NCBI RefSeq assembly: GCF_030867145.1
Contig: NC_134421.1
Span: 28,713,979 to 28,777,978, forward strand
Origin: Opisthocomus hoazin
Taxonomy: Eukaryota; Chordata; Aves; Opisthocomiformes; Opisthocomidae
Direction: 5' to 3'
DNA length: 64,000 nt
Shown: one piece after another, positions 1 through 13,661 of the stretch
Layout: every line of letters starts with the position of its first letter
How positions within the stretch are numbered: the first letter of the stretch is position 1
Notes under the pieces: generated by a model
The model's input: only the letters and a program-made list of their open reading frames with translations
Told to the model about the DNA's origin: nothing
Databases searched by the model: none
Position numbers and translations under genes: made by a program

Positions 1-3000
1 CTTTCATGTTGTAATGTGTTTCTCTCAACAATAGCTATTCCGTTTCTCTTGAAACAAAATATCAGTGCAACACTTCAGACAGACTTTTTAGTACTTCTGT
101 CAACCATCATGTTCTCAAAAGAGAAATAATAGCTCTGGAAGCTTACTTGCCCATGTACACAGTGAGAAAGAAAAGATACAAAACAAAAAAAGAACACCCA
201 CTGAAAAAGTTATTTAGTCTCAGGGAAAAAGAAATCAACTGAACTTTTAATAAATAAATTACCTGAACTTCACTGATTGGAAGTAGATCAAATAATTTTG
301 CTGGTGTTCAGCACTTCTTTCAACATGTGAACAAAAAAACAAATGATAAGAGTTTACATTCGCTAATCGTTGGATGGTTCTTGAAAAATCCTTTTACTGT
401 CAACAGCGTCTAGGCAAATACAGGGGAGGAACGTGGTGAACCTTCAGATGTCAAGATACACTGAATTTGACTGTTGTCACCTCTATTTCATGACACTGTA
501 TAAAAACTTTCATGAATGTGCTCTAGAATGTATATTAACCTAATGTAGCAAAAAAAACACAATATAAAATTCGCATTTGCATGTAGGCACAGCACATGAG
601 AAAGCTGATTCCAAGATGCAACAGAAATATTTTTGTGTTCAGAGTCTAAACAACAGAAATTAAAGTTTGAATTGCAGTTGCATACTTAAAATAATGCCTA
701 GGAGCAACTGTTCATATACTAGTCTTGGGCTGAATTAAGCCCATACAATATAATTCATAAAATGGCAAAAATTACAGAAGCGGTAATTTGCTTGCAGACA
801 GCTTGAGACAGGAGGAAAAAGGTCTAAATTTAATATTGTTCACTGGGACTGGTTCACTCTGTGCTTCTCTCAATTTAGCTGGAGAAAAGCAAATAATATA
901 CAGTATGTACAATACAACAGAAGGCTCAGCAGCGGAACATGAATTGAAACTGAAATATCTGTAACTTGTTTGTGCTCAAAACTTGGGGGTTATCCAACTT
1001 TATAATTATCAACATAAAATTAGAGCTGTGTGTTCAGAATCCAGATTTGTTGTCCCAGCATGACTGGGATGACTGTTCCTTGAGCTGTTTCACCGGGTGT
1101 TAAAGAAGTGTTTTTTCACTATGCTGGGGGTTTTGTTACATACTTTGTCCCACACCCCCTAAAAGTAAAGGAAATTGAAAGCAGTAAGCCCAGCAGATGG
1201 CTCAGCAAAGGCACTTGCTGGTGGCTGTTCATATCTGGCAAAGGTTCTGCATTTGTCAGATACCTGGTGTGAGTCAGATACAGAAGGGGATACAAAACAG
1301 GTTTATAACAGCTAATTTCTCACCGAAGCATTTGCTTACAGATATCTAATAAAAATACTCTTCTCAGGTAACAATCAGATTCTTTTTTTTGTTTACAAGA
1401 GAGTGGGATTTTTTTTATATATATACTTTTCTTTTATATTTATGACAAGTGTGTGAGCCTGGATACAGTAACGGATGGTGTTTCCACACACCATATCTGC
1501 AGTTCTTTCAGCTGTTCTTGTCTCTGCAGTATTTTGCATCCATTTTTTTGATGCAGTCTGCCAATGCAGTAAGGGAAATACAGACCTAAGTATATATAAA
1601 TATATGTAATCAAAAATTACATGTTAAATAAAGCTATACATTCCAAAACTAATTTGTTAAATCCCATGTTTGGTAGGCAGTTCTAAAATAACATGAGTGT
1701 CAGATCCTCGCAATGTCCCCAGCCAGTGTAATCCAGTCAACAAAATCCCTTGCACAGGCATGACTGATACCAGCAGGATTCCTTCGCCAGCACAGCCTTG
1801 AAGGTTTGCAGAGGCGGTAGAATTCAAACAGCAAAACAACGTCCTGTGCTGGTATAAGCTCTTTTCCATACTCCAAGGGGCTCTGCTGTGGAAGTTGTGT
1901 AGCCACTGCCACGCAGGTGAAGCATTTGTAACGCCTAGGAAATACGAGTGGAAGCATCAATGAAGACATTAAGAGCAAGTCTAGCAATCATAGTAATAGC
2001 AGCTGAAAACTGTAGTTGTGAAGACTTGAGTTAGGTATGTTTGGAGAGTAGGATTCGTATTTAGCAGCACTATCTTTTACTTTGCCTTTGTTATTTTCTG
2101 CCTCTTTGGTTATGGTTCAGAGCTTTAGGCTTTATTCTGTATCATTACTATTCAAGTAATGGAGTTTTCCATTGACCTGGATAGCAACAAAGTCAAACCC
2201 TTTGTTTCTAATTAGAAAATACTGACTGTAAACTGGAAGAAAAAGGCTGGAGGCAAATGGGAAAGAAAATAGGCAATCATGAATTAAATGCAGCTTTCTA
2301 AGTTGTATAAAGTATTAAAGTGCACCATCTTGTTATTCCCCTGCAGAACAGATACAATCACAATTGCTTGTTGATGTCAGTTAGAACCATCCAACTCTTT
2401 GAAAGCAAATGAATATTTTAGCTGCTTCATGTAGCTTGAGAGCTTACAATTTTTATTCATAGCCTATTCTAAGTTCATACTGTTCCACAGCAAAACTGAT
2501 CACAACAACACTGAGTACACTGTCATTTCCTCTGAATGTCCGTGCCACGTCGTACTGACCATGATTCACAAGCGAAAAATGAAATATAAAACACTGCCAA
2601 CTTTTATACAGTTCCTTTGAAGGTGAGAACTGTGTTTACAAAAGCCAATATCAAAGCCAGTCACAAAGCAATGAGTTATAAAAGATAGCTAGTATGTGTT
2701 AGTTATCATCACCTCTTTAACACTGAGCAGTTGTGGGGTAGGGGACATGGGGAAGAGGTTTTCATTTGTATCTGTGGTTGGCTGGTTGAAGCAATTTCAC
2801 AAAACACCCCATGCATCTATAGCTTTTTATTTTAGCTCTCTGTGGAGCACTAGAATCATTCACTGTTTCTGATGCAGCGACAGTTTTCTCGTTTTCAAAT
2901 ATCTGTAAATAAACTCTTTTCTCTCCAAATTACTTCTGGGTAGCAGTGCTTGTTCAGCAGATTTATCCCAATCACAATTTCTAGCAAATCTGGTTATCAC

Positions 3001-4717
3001 AGATCATGAATTTTCTTGAAGATCTTTAATAGAAGGAATTTTGTGAACATACAGTTCAAAAACATGAAGTCATTTATTTCAACAATCAAATGTCTGTTTA
3101 CTTCAAGGTTTTCTCTGTTTCTGGTAATAATTTCAGCACCTGAAATGACATTCATTATTTCTCTAAGTTGCCTTTATATTTTTGAAGCATCTTAACATTT
3201 CTGTAGAAACTCCTGAGTCTAGTTAGTTGACCCAGACATGAAATAATTATTTGTGTTAATATGTTGAAGGATATTTAACAAGAGAATAAAGATAAACAGC
3301 AAGGCAATAAGCTTGAATTGTGTTGTTTATATTATTTATGTAGAAGTGTATAGTGTCTGCTTTTTGAAAATTTTAAATCACTATTTCTAGCTCATAGTGT
3401 GCCATGGCAGAATTAATTCTTATTCACTGTTCTTGCACAATGCTACTCAGTCAAATAGGAGAAATTAAAATGGAAAGAATTTTCTTCTGACAGTTGCTAT
3501 AATGATGCTAAGTTATTCTTTTAGCATGAATCAAACTTCAAATATTTTGAATGCTGTTGCTTCTCTTTGGAAGCCTATGGGTATAGTTTCATTTTAAACA
3601 GCATGGTATACATAAGAGTTTTAAAACACAGCATGTAGTAAAACTTTGATTTATTGTATGTGGGAAGAAAATTACTTATTTTTTAAATGGTCTAAATCCA
3701 TGTGAAGGTCTCAGTTGTGCGATCTTTTTTCTTCTGTGCAGAAATACTTTTGTTTGTTGGAATATGTCGTACAGCACACATGGGCAATCATACACCATTA
3801 GAACATTTCTCGCTTTCTCTTAAGGCGTGGAACAATCCACATGCCTGAAAGGCACTCCAGTCAGTCCACTTAATGATAGAAATTAAATACTCTTTTCACA
3901 GCCGAGTCACCTCCCCCTTTTGGAAATGTACCGTTTCAAACAATGTTAGCATAGAAATCAGAGCTCGAGCCCCTTTGGGAATACTTCTGATTTCACAGCA
4001 CGTATCATCTTACTGTAAACCATTTTCGAGAAGGGGAGGGAAAATACATATTCCTTCAGCAAGAACTCGCAATGTTTCAGTTGTTAGTGTTTGATTGCTT
4101 ACAAAGAACCACATAAAGACTAGTTTATTTCCAGTGGAGGACCCGTGTCACATAAATGCTGAGCATGTGAGCAATGCCATTAACTCTCCAAGACGCGGCT
4201 TGTCCCTGGGAGCAGCGGGCTTGCTCCTTCGCGGGCAGCTCAGTGACTGCCTCGTCACCCCGCGTCTCTCCCCACGGGATCCAGACAGGGCCTGGGCGAA
4301 AGAAAGGAAGCGCGATTTCAAACTGGCAATTTCTTCATTTCATACCAACATTTCAATATTTCGTTTTGTACCTTGCAAGGAGACTGTTTGGGTTTTTACT
4401 CCCAGGTCTGGGGTTTTTAAACATTATTTTTGTTTGCATGAAGCTTGTTGAGTATTTCCCCTCCTTTTCACACAGATCAGAAATCAGGTCTGTAATGCGA
4501 CCTAAACGAGATTTGAGTTATTTAAAATATGAAAACGAATACATTCCCAGCAGTGCATGAATCTTACTTCACTCAACACTTTCCCTTAATGGTCCCTTGA
4601 AAAATGTAAGGTGTGGAAACTTCCTAAAACCCCGACAGCCTTTCCGTACGAAAAAGAGGACAGAGCTGTAGATCAAAGCAGTGTTTTCGTTATTAAATCT
4701 GTTCTCCCTGCTCCCAG
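1..4717 (+). other. LIN7A: Last intron of LIN7A (3' part), no exon seen
   Basis: AT-rich non-coding DNA directly upstream of the LIN7A terminal exon. I looked for the preceding exon, which should encode the end of the PDZ domain (family sequence ending in LLSVNGV), and saw no such reading frame, so the interval is read as intron. It contains short A/T runs and no recognisable mobile element. The last 20 bases are a pyrimidine-rich tract leading to a CAG acceptor at 4715-4717. Short open frames at 3873-4560 show no family resemblance and are treated as chance. Confidence 0.75.
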
Positions 4718-4930
4718 AGCGTGGAAGGAGAGCACCATGAGAAGGCGGTGGAGCTGCTGAAGGCAGCTAAGGACAGCGTCAAGCTGGTGGTACGCTACAC
4801 TCCCAAGGTGCTGGAGGAGATGGAGGCTCGCTTCGAGAAACTGAGAACAGCCCGGCGCCGGCAGCAGCAGCAGTTGCTCATTCAGCAGCAGCAACAGCAG
4901 CAAACTACACAGCAAAACCATATGTCGTAG
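4718..4930 (+). CDS. LIN7A: LIN7A terminal coding exon (protein lin-7 homolog A), partial gene
   Basis: This is the final 70 codons of LIN7A, the small L27-PDZ scaffold that forms the LIN2/LIN7/LIN10 (CASK/LIN7/APBA) complex at synapses and epithelial junctions. The exon opens with [19 protein letters not shown], which is the end of the PDZ domain. It continues through the basic helix [19 protein letters not shown] into a glutamine-rich tail of two Q runs and stops after NHMS. The acceptor is a pyrimidine tract plus CAG at 4715-4717, and the exon starts in phase 0 at AGC. The L27 domain and most of the PDZ domain lie on exons to the left of the window. The tail is what distinguishes LIN7A from LIN7B and LIN7C, as I recall the family. 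The stop codon is followed at once by GTGAGA, a good splice-donor match, so the 3' UTR may be split. LIN7A next to MYF5 is the usual amniote order. Confidence 0.95.
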   Translation, partial: SVEGEHHEKAVELLKAAKDSVKLVVRYTPKVLEEMEARFEKLRTARRRQQQQLLIQQQQQQQTTQQNHMS

Positions 4931-4959
4931 GTGAGAGGATTCATTGGTCTTCCCTAAGG

Positions 4960-5335
4960 CCCGCTGACGGCACCCGGCCTGGGCTGGCAGCTCCCGGGGC
5001 CCAGGGCTCCGTCAGGGCCCGGCCTGGCGCCAGGGCCTGTCCCAGCCGGGAGCAGGGCAGCTGAGGGGCACCGGGGCAGCCCCAGCCCCGGGCGTCGGGC
5101 ACCTCCCTGGGACGGGGGCCCACAGGTGGGACCGGCTCGGCGGGGCCCATTGCCGGGCAGGGCAGGGCTGTGGGGGGCTGGAGAGCGGCCCCGCTGCGGC
5201 ATCGCTGGGGCGGGGGCTGATGGCCCCGGGGGGCTGAGGCGGGGTCCTGGGCCGGGGACAGGGTGGGGGGAGCTCCGGGAGGGGTCAGAGCTGGCAGTGC
5301 CCTCGGGGACCCAGCAAACCCATGCTGCAGGGAGT
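4960..5335. other. GC-rich island just after the LIN7A stop codon
   Basis: About 375 bases are strongly G+C rich inside a region that is otherwise clearly AT-rich. The left half is C-rich and the right half G-rich on the + strand. It has several G runs and CpG pairs. Open frames through it on both strands differ in content and resemble nothing, which is expected of GC-rich DNA with few stops. It could be LIN7A 3' UTR, an intron within the 3' UTR, or a small CpG island. Confidence 0.6.
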
Positions 5336-8300
5336 ATGATCAGAGCTCATTCTCTGGTACATTTCCACGCGTTCTGTCCCAGTAAGAATGCATTTTAAAA
5401 ATAGGTGAAAGGCCCTAACAAATTCTGGAGCCAATTTCCAACTAATAACCCCAAGATCAATAGGCACTGTGCAGCTCTGGCTTACCTGCGGACTAGACTG
5501 CATGAGAAGTCTGTAGTTCCTGAGAACATTTTTTAAATAAAAACCAGAGCGTTTGTGGCAAGTGAGAATATGCTACTGGATTTAGACACAATTTAATGTA
5601 TTATCAAATACTGTGTTACAACTCTGCAACAGAACATGGAGATGTGCTGCTGGTAAGTGAAGAAAAACCTTCCTAGTCCCTTCCCTGCTCCAGGGAACCG
5701 CGACTTCATTCTGTGGTTCCTCTGCAGGGAACCCACAAGTGCTGACTTCTCATCCCCAGTTTGACAGGAAGCATTTCATTCACTCTTGACTGACATTCAA
5801 TATTACAATAGCTTCCAAGAGGCTTGCAAGTTTCCCAGTGTAGTCAAAAGACATGGCATGTGAGGTACAGAGATTGTCCATACATACGCTTTTTCTGAAA
5901 TCAGTGAGAGTTTGTGACATGAATACATTTATAGATATACTCTTATTTGCCCAGATGAAATCGAATAGGAAGCATGTCCCAGTGACTTACATCCCCATCC
6001 TCGACATCTCATACCAGGTGTTCCCCGGACAGGATGTTTGTACCAGTAAGAGTCTACAGGTGACTCAGAAAGTCTCCAAATGGTCAGAAGCTGAAGCTCC
6101 CAGTAATGGTTTCATGATTATTAATGTTGACACTGACCTCTGTTCATATTTAGGGGAAAAAAAACCCACCTTGTAGACCCCCTGTCCTGTGACAACCAGA
6201 AGTCCAGCTTTGTTGATGCAAACAAAGGCTCCAAGTGGGATCTGAATCCCACCTCAGGGCCTCGACTCAGGCAAGAGGTATAAACAGTACTTTATGAAGT
6301 AAGTTTTGGCTTTCTGTGTAAAACAGGTCCATTGCAGGAGACAAACATACAAGCGGCACAGTCTAACATGAATTCATGTTAATTTTCCATTTTTTCAGGT
6401 ACCTAAATCTTTTCATTAGCAAGTAAGGTATTTTTACTGATTTGACATTTTTCTTTAAACTGAAAGGAAAGAAAGGCAGTCAGAGACAGCCGGCAACTGA
6501 ATTCCTCAATTCCTTGTGCTTGCTCTGAGAAATGCGTTTCTCTTATTCTAGGTTATTCTCAAGGAAAAAAAAGCCTGGATCAAGAGTTCAGTAATCAAGC
6601 AACCAGAGCTGTACTTCAGTATTCCAGCAAAAGGAAAAAAACTACAGGAACACAAAATAGAATTCATCTGGAGAATGTGCAGTACAAAAATAATGTAGTT
6701 AAGACAGCCATAGGGAGGGTACCTTCATGATAAAGCTTTTCATCACACGGCTGTCACAGATACATAGTACTTCTGTGAATCTACTCCTAATGAGAACAGC
6801 ATGATAGGTAAACCCTATGAAACAGAGAAGTTCAGGGCTTCCAAATAATTTTGTTTGGTCTAATCTTGCACTCCTTACTCTGACAAATTGGCCAGTTGGC
6901 TTTCTCTAGTCAGTGAAAGTTTTGTTTTAAGGAGATCAAGATTGGCTGCTTTTGGGGACAGAATCTTTCACTACCGTTATCTCCAGAAATGAACAACTAC
7001 ATCAGTTCAAAATTTTGCCACTGACATCAAACTCATACATCACACTTCATAGCCACTTTGTACTATATATTGTAGAGCTGTTTTAACCTAACTTCCTGTT
7101 TATAATTTTCAATTTTTCCTCTGGAAATAGCAATTTACTATATTTATAAAGTATTCCATTTGTAGAAGCAATTGGCTTTTTACTCTTGGTGTTCCCATAT
7201 ATTTTATTATGCATCAACAGAGTGAGAAGGTTTTAGGTCAATTTTAATTTTATTAGTAGCAAAGTTAGGGAAACCTAGAACTGTATTTTTAAATGTAAGT
7301 ATTGCTTGTATCTATTATAGTCATTCAGAAATCTATAACTGGATATATTATATATTTATTCCATAAAATATATATTGAATGTACCTGTTAGAGAAGTAGG
7401 GTCTTTGCTTAGCATGTATTTCAAGTGTAGTAAGCTAATGTTAGCAAAAGACCAAGCTTTGTTTGGCAGATATTACTGTGACAGCATAATCTCAGCTTTT
7501 TGATATTCTTTAATTTATTTTTCAGTCTAATGTTAATATATTTTAGAGAAGAGGAAGTGTAAGTTGTTTCTTTTAAGACTCACATTATTGTTTAAATCAA
7601 TTTAAAGTTAGAGTCCTTTTTTTTTTAATTAAACCAAATTGGAATGTTCAAATGAAATACATAACTAAGTTCTGAAGTTTACATGTCTGCTTTTCCAAAG
7701 AAAATAGTCAAAGCAGGAAGGCTATAAATGTCATCTACTTTCAAGAAAATAAGAAAATGGAACCCCCAAATTCTAAAAAATAATAATTTTCAGCATGTCT
7801 TCTATGCTTCGTTAGAAAAGACTGGGGAAGAAAAGGAGCTTAGGGGACAACCTTACAGTCCTTGCATGTTGAACACTCTAGCTGATGTCAGTGAAAGTTT
7901 AGTAACATGGGGAATGTAGAAATGATCTGAACCAGCATTCTGGTTGTGAACTTGGAAGAAAGCCAGAAACAATTAGTATTTTGAAGGACTTAATCTCAAA
8001 CAGAGAGAGGCTAAAACAGGGGAAATTGCCAGTGTCATAGCATATGTTAGAAACTAAATGCAGGCTAGCCAACAGTCTTGACAGTGTTTGATTAGTGTAA
8101 GTAGCCATTGAAAGGAAATTACTATATTTTTAAAACCAAACAGCATGAATTCATCCAGAGAAGCCTCATTTTGTACAGACAAGTAATTCTATCCAGTGGT
8201 CGTTGGTGACAATTAAGACAGTGGAGTTTGAGAACTACCAGAATTAAAAATGAAATATATTGTATTGTGCTCTGCACGGTGTCTTTTTATACTTAATAAA

Positions 8301-11300
8301 ACTGTATGTACTTATTTTAAAACTGTATTCTCAGACACTGCTATTAATATTGACGGCATATAAATTGTTATTATGACTGCATATAACTGTTCTGTATCTC
8401 ATCAGTATGATTTGAATTGCACCGATATCTGTGTTTTCAGAGACCAAGTATTCAGATTTAGTCAGCCCACTGTACTGCATTTTTCCAAACCGCCTCTCCA
8501 CCCCCTCCCCTCCTCTTCCTTAAAAAATTTAGGCTTGATGGAGTGGAATGTGCTGATTAATAAATTTCAGTAATAGAAAGTCATTCCTATAGAGAAGCAT
8601 ATAAATTCATTTTCATATATTATTATTCAATAAATTATTTATACACACTAAAATTAACATTCTAGTCTTTGCCAACATTTAACAATAAGATGAAAGAAAA
8701 ATATAAGTAAAATACAAATGTCAATGAATTTGAAGTGGAAGCAGGAGGAAATAGTTTTTTAAGGCTCACTTTTTATGCGCCATACTGATCAATAAAACAG
8801 CATAATCTGTGTCCCTAAACCTATCATCATCTTCATTTAGTTGTAGACTGTCTTTTCATTTGTGATTTAAATGTCTTTAGTCCTGATGCAGTAAGGCACA
8901 TCCACACATACATTGCTCAATTAGGACCTAAAAGAAGTGCAGGGAGAAGAAGACTATCCGCATGCAGGTCTGCAGGTACTTGTGCCTGATCTTTTCATCT
9001 GATTGGTCTGTCATTTGCTGTTTCATGACACTGAACTGATATTCCTTCAGTCAACTCAGTGAGTTTTATTGCTCACATTTACCCTTGGTGCTCCCTCATG
9101 TTTCTCTGCGTTGGCAGCAAACTGAGGTAGGAGATCGAAGTAGTCTTTCTGTCTGTTTATTAAGAGTTGCTGTGTGATTTTTACAAGCTCTTGCATCATG
9201 TTCACTTATGCTAAAGATGCAGAGGTAAGATCTAATAATAATAGAGACTCAGGGCTGGTGGCATTTACTTACTGAAGTGGATGGATCTTCTGTGCTAGCC
9301 GTAGTTTTTCTGTTTGTGACATCTGATCCAACTGGCACTTTACTGGGGATCGAAGGATTTCATAGCGGTTGATAAAGCAAAAAGCTCACCAGGTTGCATT
9401 TTCTTCTTTTCCTTCTACAGTGATAAGTCATAGATGAAAGGTCAATGAATGCCCGTGAGTGGAAGAAATTACATAAAAATCTACCGATGGTTCCCTGGTG
9501 AATAATACTGCAAACCTCTTAGTCCTATACATCGTACCTTTTATATGTATTTGTCACAGCCAAGCTTCCAATCTGACTTAGGAACCTTTGTGCAGAAGGC
9601 ACAAAATTACATGCCGCATTTGCAGGAGGAGAAACTGTTGATTTATCTACTAATTTGAGGGATTTTAGAGTTCTAAATGAAATTAAGATCTCACGAGGAA
9701 ACAAGGTTCCTAGAACAAAAAAATGCTGAACAAGAAGGGTGGTTTTGCCTGTGTTTGAAATAATGCAAGATTTTAAGCATAATTTCAGATTTTTAAAATA
9801 GTTATTATGCTCATAGAAGATATGTTTTATTACAGTATGAGAGACTGTTTCAGAAATTAGCAGTTCTTTCCGAATCTTTCCAAAAATGGGGTAATAGAAA
9901 ACAACGGACCAACCAGTCTCCGAATGCAGAACTGTCTCTAGAAGATCTAAGGGGATCCTTCTGTATACAAGCCATGGATTATCAGCTAGAAGTAGCACTG
10001 TCCCTGCATAAGCATTAGTGAGACCATTTCCGTATCCAGCATTCACTAAACCAAAACAAGTTTCAAACCCAGAGAGTATTCTGGGACAAGTTGCAAGAAT
10101 GTGCTGCCTGCTGCTACACGTGTCTGATGAGAAATACAGCCCATTACGCTTTTCCATGAGAAGGTCAGGATGAATTAGGGATGTGTTCAAACAGTCTTGC
10201 GTGTAGACCCAAGCTCACCCTGCTTGTCCATGAAGCGAATTCAGTCTTGTGCTCTGAACCAGCAGAGATTTAGACATTTCATGGATTCATTGCTTCTACC
10301 TTCAGCAGTCTAAAAGCAAGCTGCAGAGCTTAAGCTGATTGCTTCCATGGTCAGCGGGGGGCTAGAGGCGTCCCTCAAATGCAGTTCATTCCACCTGTCT
10401 CTGACATCTATCTCAAAATAGGATAAGGCATCCCATAAAAGAGTTTGTAAGCAGAGCCACTGACTAAACAGCCTAAATTACTAGCTTGAAGTAAGTAATG
10501 TCTTTTGGGGGTTTTTGCTGCTTCACTCGTACACAGCTTCCTAGTAAAGAAGTAAATATCCAGCCACCAGCGTTTGAATTCCCCGGTCTAAAACCTCTAC
10601 GCACATAGCTCGGATGGCTAGCAGGACTTACACATGATTTGTAAAGAGGTTCCTGTTGCCACAGGTTTCTGTTCTGAAACATCCTAAGAAATTGAAGAGC
10701 TCTGTATAGGTATCATTAATAAAGTGCTTTGCTTGTGGTAGATACAGGACAACAAGCCTCAGTCCGTGAGTGCCAATAGCAGGAGGCTACACTGCTGCCC
10801 GTAACGGGGCTAGCATGTGTGCGGTTTGCAGTACCTGCAGCCAGAAAGATGAACAATTGCTTTTGATTTCTGATTACAGAGTTGCACAAAAATGAAGAGC
10901 CATCAAACTTCTAACGTAGGAATTTGTGATACTGAGAGTTGTAGCAAAACTTGACCTATTCTGAAATCTAGAAGCCTGCAGCTACCTAGGATTAACAAAG
11001 AAGATTACAAAAACAGAAGATGTCTGTAAGGAGCAGCCAAAATCCAAGAGAAAAAAAATCCCATAGGGATTTAATCTCTGATCTGCTTTTAATTTACTTT
11101 CTTATAGTTGCTTTAGCAACTCATCTGACCAAAAGGGAAGCATATGAATCAGCAATTGCACTTAGCTTTTATGAAAACCATAGGGAGCTGATAGGGTAGA
11201 GGAATACCTCTTCCCTTCCTTCCTCCTTCCTCTCTCTCAGGCTTGGGTGAAGCTGGGCTCTGTCTGCAAAAAGGGGACACCCAAGCACGTGCCAGTGCTA

Positions 11301-13661
11301 CAGAGAGAGTTTCTTCATTAGTCATACTACAGTTCCTCCCCACCAGCAATTCTCAGTGTGTTTCCTCAAAGTGGGCATGTTTTATAGAGCCACAAATTTG
11401 TGTTTATTTCAAGGAAAACTGGATGTTAAGCCTGAAGCTGTAAATCTTGCCTAACCTTTTCATTTTGACATCCCAATCCGGACCAACTATTGCACCTGTA
11501 ATAATCCAGCTGGGAGCCTGGGATTAGCTTCTAAACTGGTCCGGTTAAAAACTGTATCCCAGGAGTCATTTCTCTAGAACTTCTTTTGAAATGAAAGAAA
11601 TGTAAAAGACTAACACAAAGTACAACTTCTGATGTACAGAGAGTAGCCACTGCAGTGCTACAGAAAGAGAAAAATACTTCGGATTTTGCACACATGCATA
11701 AAAACTCCAGGAATATATAATATTATCTTTCTCTAAACAAGTTACTTTTCTATGTTGGGACGACAAGCCAATCCTCTAGCAGCAGGTTTTGGTAAGAATA
11801 AGGCAAGATGCCTCGGTAAAATGAGAAACAGCATGGGAAGAATCCTGGGTATGTTAAGCTATGAACGATTCGGTGGGTAAGGGTGAGTCCACCTCAGGTG
11901 AGAGTAACTCAGAGATACTTCTCCTACTGATCTCTCTCCTATCCCGAGTGTATTTGTATCTAATCTGCCCACTTTTTTGTCCCCCAAATTCCCTCTGACC
12001 AGAGCCCAAGTATCAGCACAACGCTATTCCAACTCTCCCACTGCAGTATTCCCGTCCCCTTCTCTTGTGTGAGTTTTCTCTTAGCCGAGCAGGGACACTT
12101 CTTGCCCACGTGCCATCTCCTCTGCCAGCTGTGGCATTTAGGCCTGGCCAGGTCTCCCTCCTGGAGTGCTCTGCTACTTCATGTGCCCTCTGTATCCATT
12201 AGCTGCCCTCTCATGGCCACCACAGTCAGCTGTCTCGCTTCCCCCACACAAAATAATTTAACTACCCGTGAAGAATATAGGGGGAAAAAATAGGTTGAGG
12301 GGGTAGAAAAATGGTAGATAAATCTTGGACAAAAAAATGTTGTCAGGGTACACCGAGAATGTGCCCTCTTTCCTGAGTCAGCTGCTTTTCAGCAGGTGAT
12401 GACTTTCTCCTTCATTCAGTTCCGTGCTGACGAAGCACGGTATGCGATGCCGCTGTGGAGCAGCCATACAGCCTCCTCTGGCTGAAACAACAGCTCCCCG
12501 CCTGGGACCGATGGACATGGAGACCTGCTTGAAGGCATTGCACAGCGAATTCACAGGCAGGCAGCAGGTCAGAGTTACTGTCCGCGCGCTGACCACGTGA
12601 GTTGTGCAGGTGAAGAAGATCCAGCACATCGGACACACAGATTGCTGGGGTTTTGGAGATGGGAATGTGGAACCAACCCCTGGTAATACCCTAACGTAGA
12701 GTCTTCAGTCATCCAGTCTGGAAACATTTGTATTAGAAAAAGACATCCAGGAACCAATGCTTCATTTGTTTCAAAATTCTGTTTCAAAGTAAGTTTGCAA
12801 CAAGAAGCAATTAGAAACCAAGAACCTTTCTTAAACTCTTAAGGACCAAATGTGCAGAGGACTGTTAATTTCTCTACTAACTTCGCGCTTCAAGTGCAGA
12901 ACTTTTGCCAGCACCACATTTCAAGCCTCGGTTTTGTGCCTGTCTGTGCTTACCTTGTCTGTAATGTTGACAGAAAGAAGATAAACAGTTTACCATTGGG
13001 CCTTAGCACCCCTAAAGGAAACCATAAACTTGACTGCTTACTGGAAGGGGGCTTGGGCATCAATTAACTCAGACTAAAATGTAGGTGCTGACTAGGTCCT
13101 TTGAGTCAACACTTGTCTCCACTGTTTTGTGTTGCACTGAATGGACAGTTTCAATAATTTCTTCCAAACCATGTTAGATGTGTTTGCTCTGTATGCATAG
13201 CAAGCTTGCAGCTCCGTTGTACAAATCTGTCCGGTTTCCCTTGCCTGGGTTTGCCCATGTCCAGCTGGGCAGCGGCACCGTGCAGCTCGCAGTTGCATAA
13301 ATACGCTGAGGGAGACGCCTGGTGTAAAGCGATGCTCATAGCACCCGTAGCTGCTCACTCACTTCTTTTCTCTGCTGGCACCGGAAAGCAGACAGGCACA
13401 GGGGTACGCAGTATCCGTCCAGCGCTCCGTTTAACGTGTGCAGTAATACCACCTGAGTGAATACTCTTGTGTGCTCCGAATGGCGAATAGCAATAGGATA
13501 GCAGCAATAAAGGCAGTATTCTTACCTGAGTAAGAGTTCTATGGTTACTGTATATATTGCTTAATATGATTGGTGGACTGCAGTCAGGGTCTGATCACAC
13601 TACACCTGCTGCTGCTGAACATCGTACATGTGCTGGTGAGAAAATGACACAAATCCCCATC
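5336..13661. other. LIN7A 3' UTR and/or intergenic DNA
   Basis: AT-rich DNA with no recognisable gene apart from a long unexplained open frame at 9525-10190 (listed separately). AATAAA motifs at 5536-5541 and near 8294 are possible LIN7A poly(A) signals. The true 3' end cannot be fixed from sequence alone. I recognise no mobile element here. Confidence 0.5.
9525..10190 (-). CDS. Unidentified 221-codon open reading frame
   Basis: A 221-codon frame on the minus strand is the longest open frame in the window outside the GC-rich MYF domain. It lies in sequence of ordinary base composition, where stops should occur about every 20 codons. The predicted protein has no signal peptide, no clear membrane segment and no motif that I recognise. 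No ribosomal, kinase, zinc-finger or transposase signature is visible. I know of no gene between LIN7A and MYF5 in amniotes. It may be chance, a recently decayed retrocopy, or an exon of an unknown transcript. The function is not known and I do not propose one. Confidence 0.15.
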   Translation of the reverse strand: MNTSLIHPDLLMEKRNGLYFSSDTCSSRQHILATCPRILSGFETCFGLVNAGYGNGLTNAYAGTVLLLADNPWLVYRRIPLDLLETVLHSETGWSVVFYYPIFGKIRKELLISETVSHTVIKHIFYEHNNYFKNLKLCLKSCIISNTGKTTLLVQHFFVLGTLFPREILISFRTLKSLKLVDKSTVSPPANAACNFVPSAQRFLSQIGSLAVTNTYKRYDV

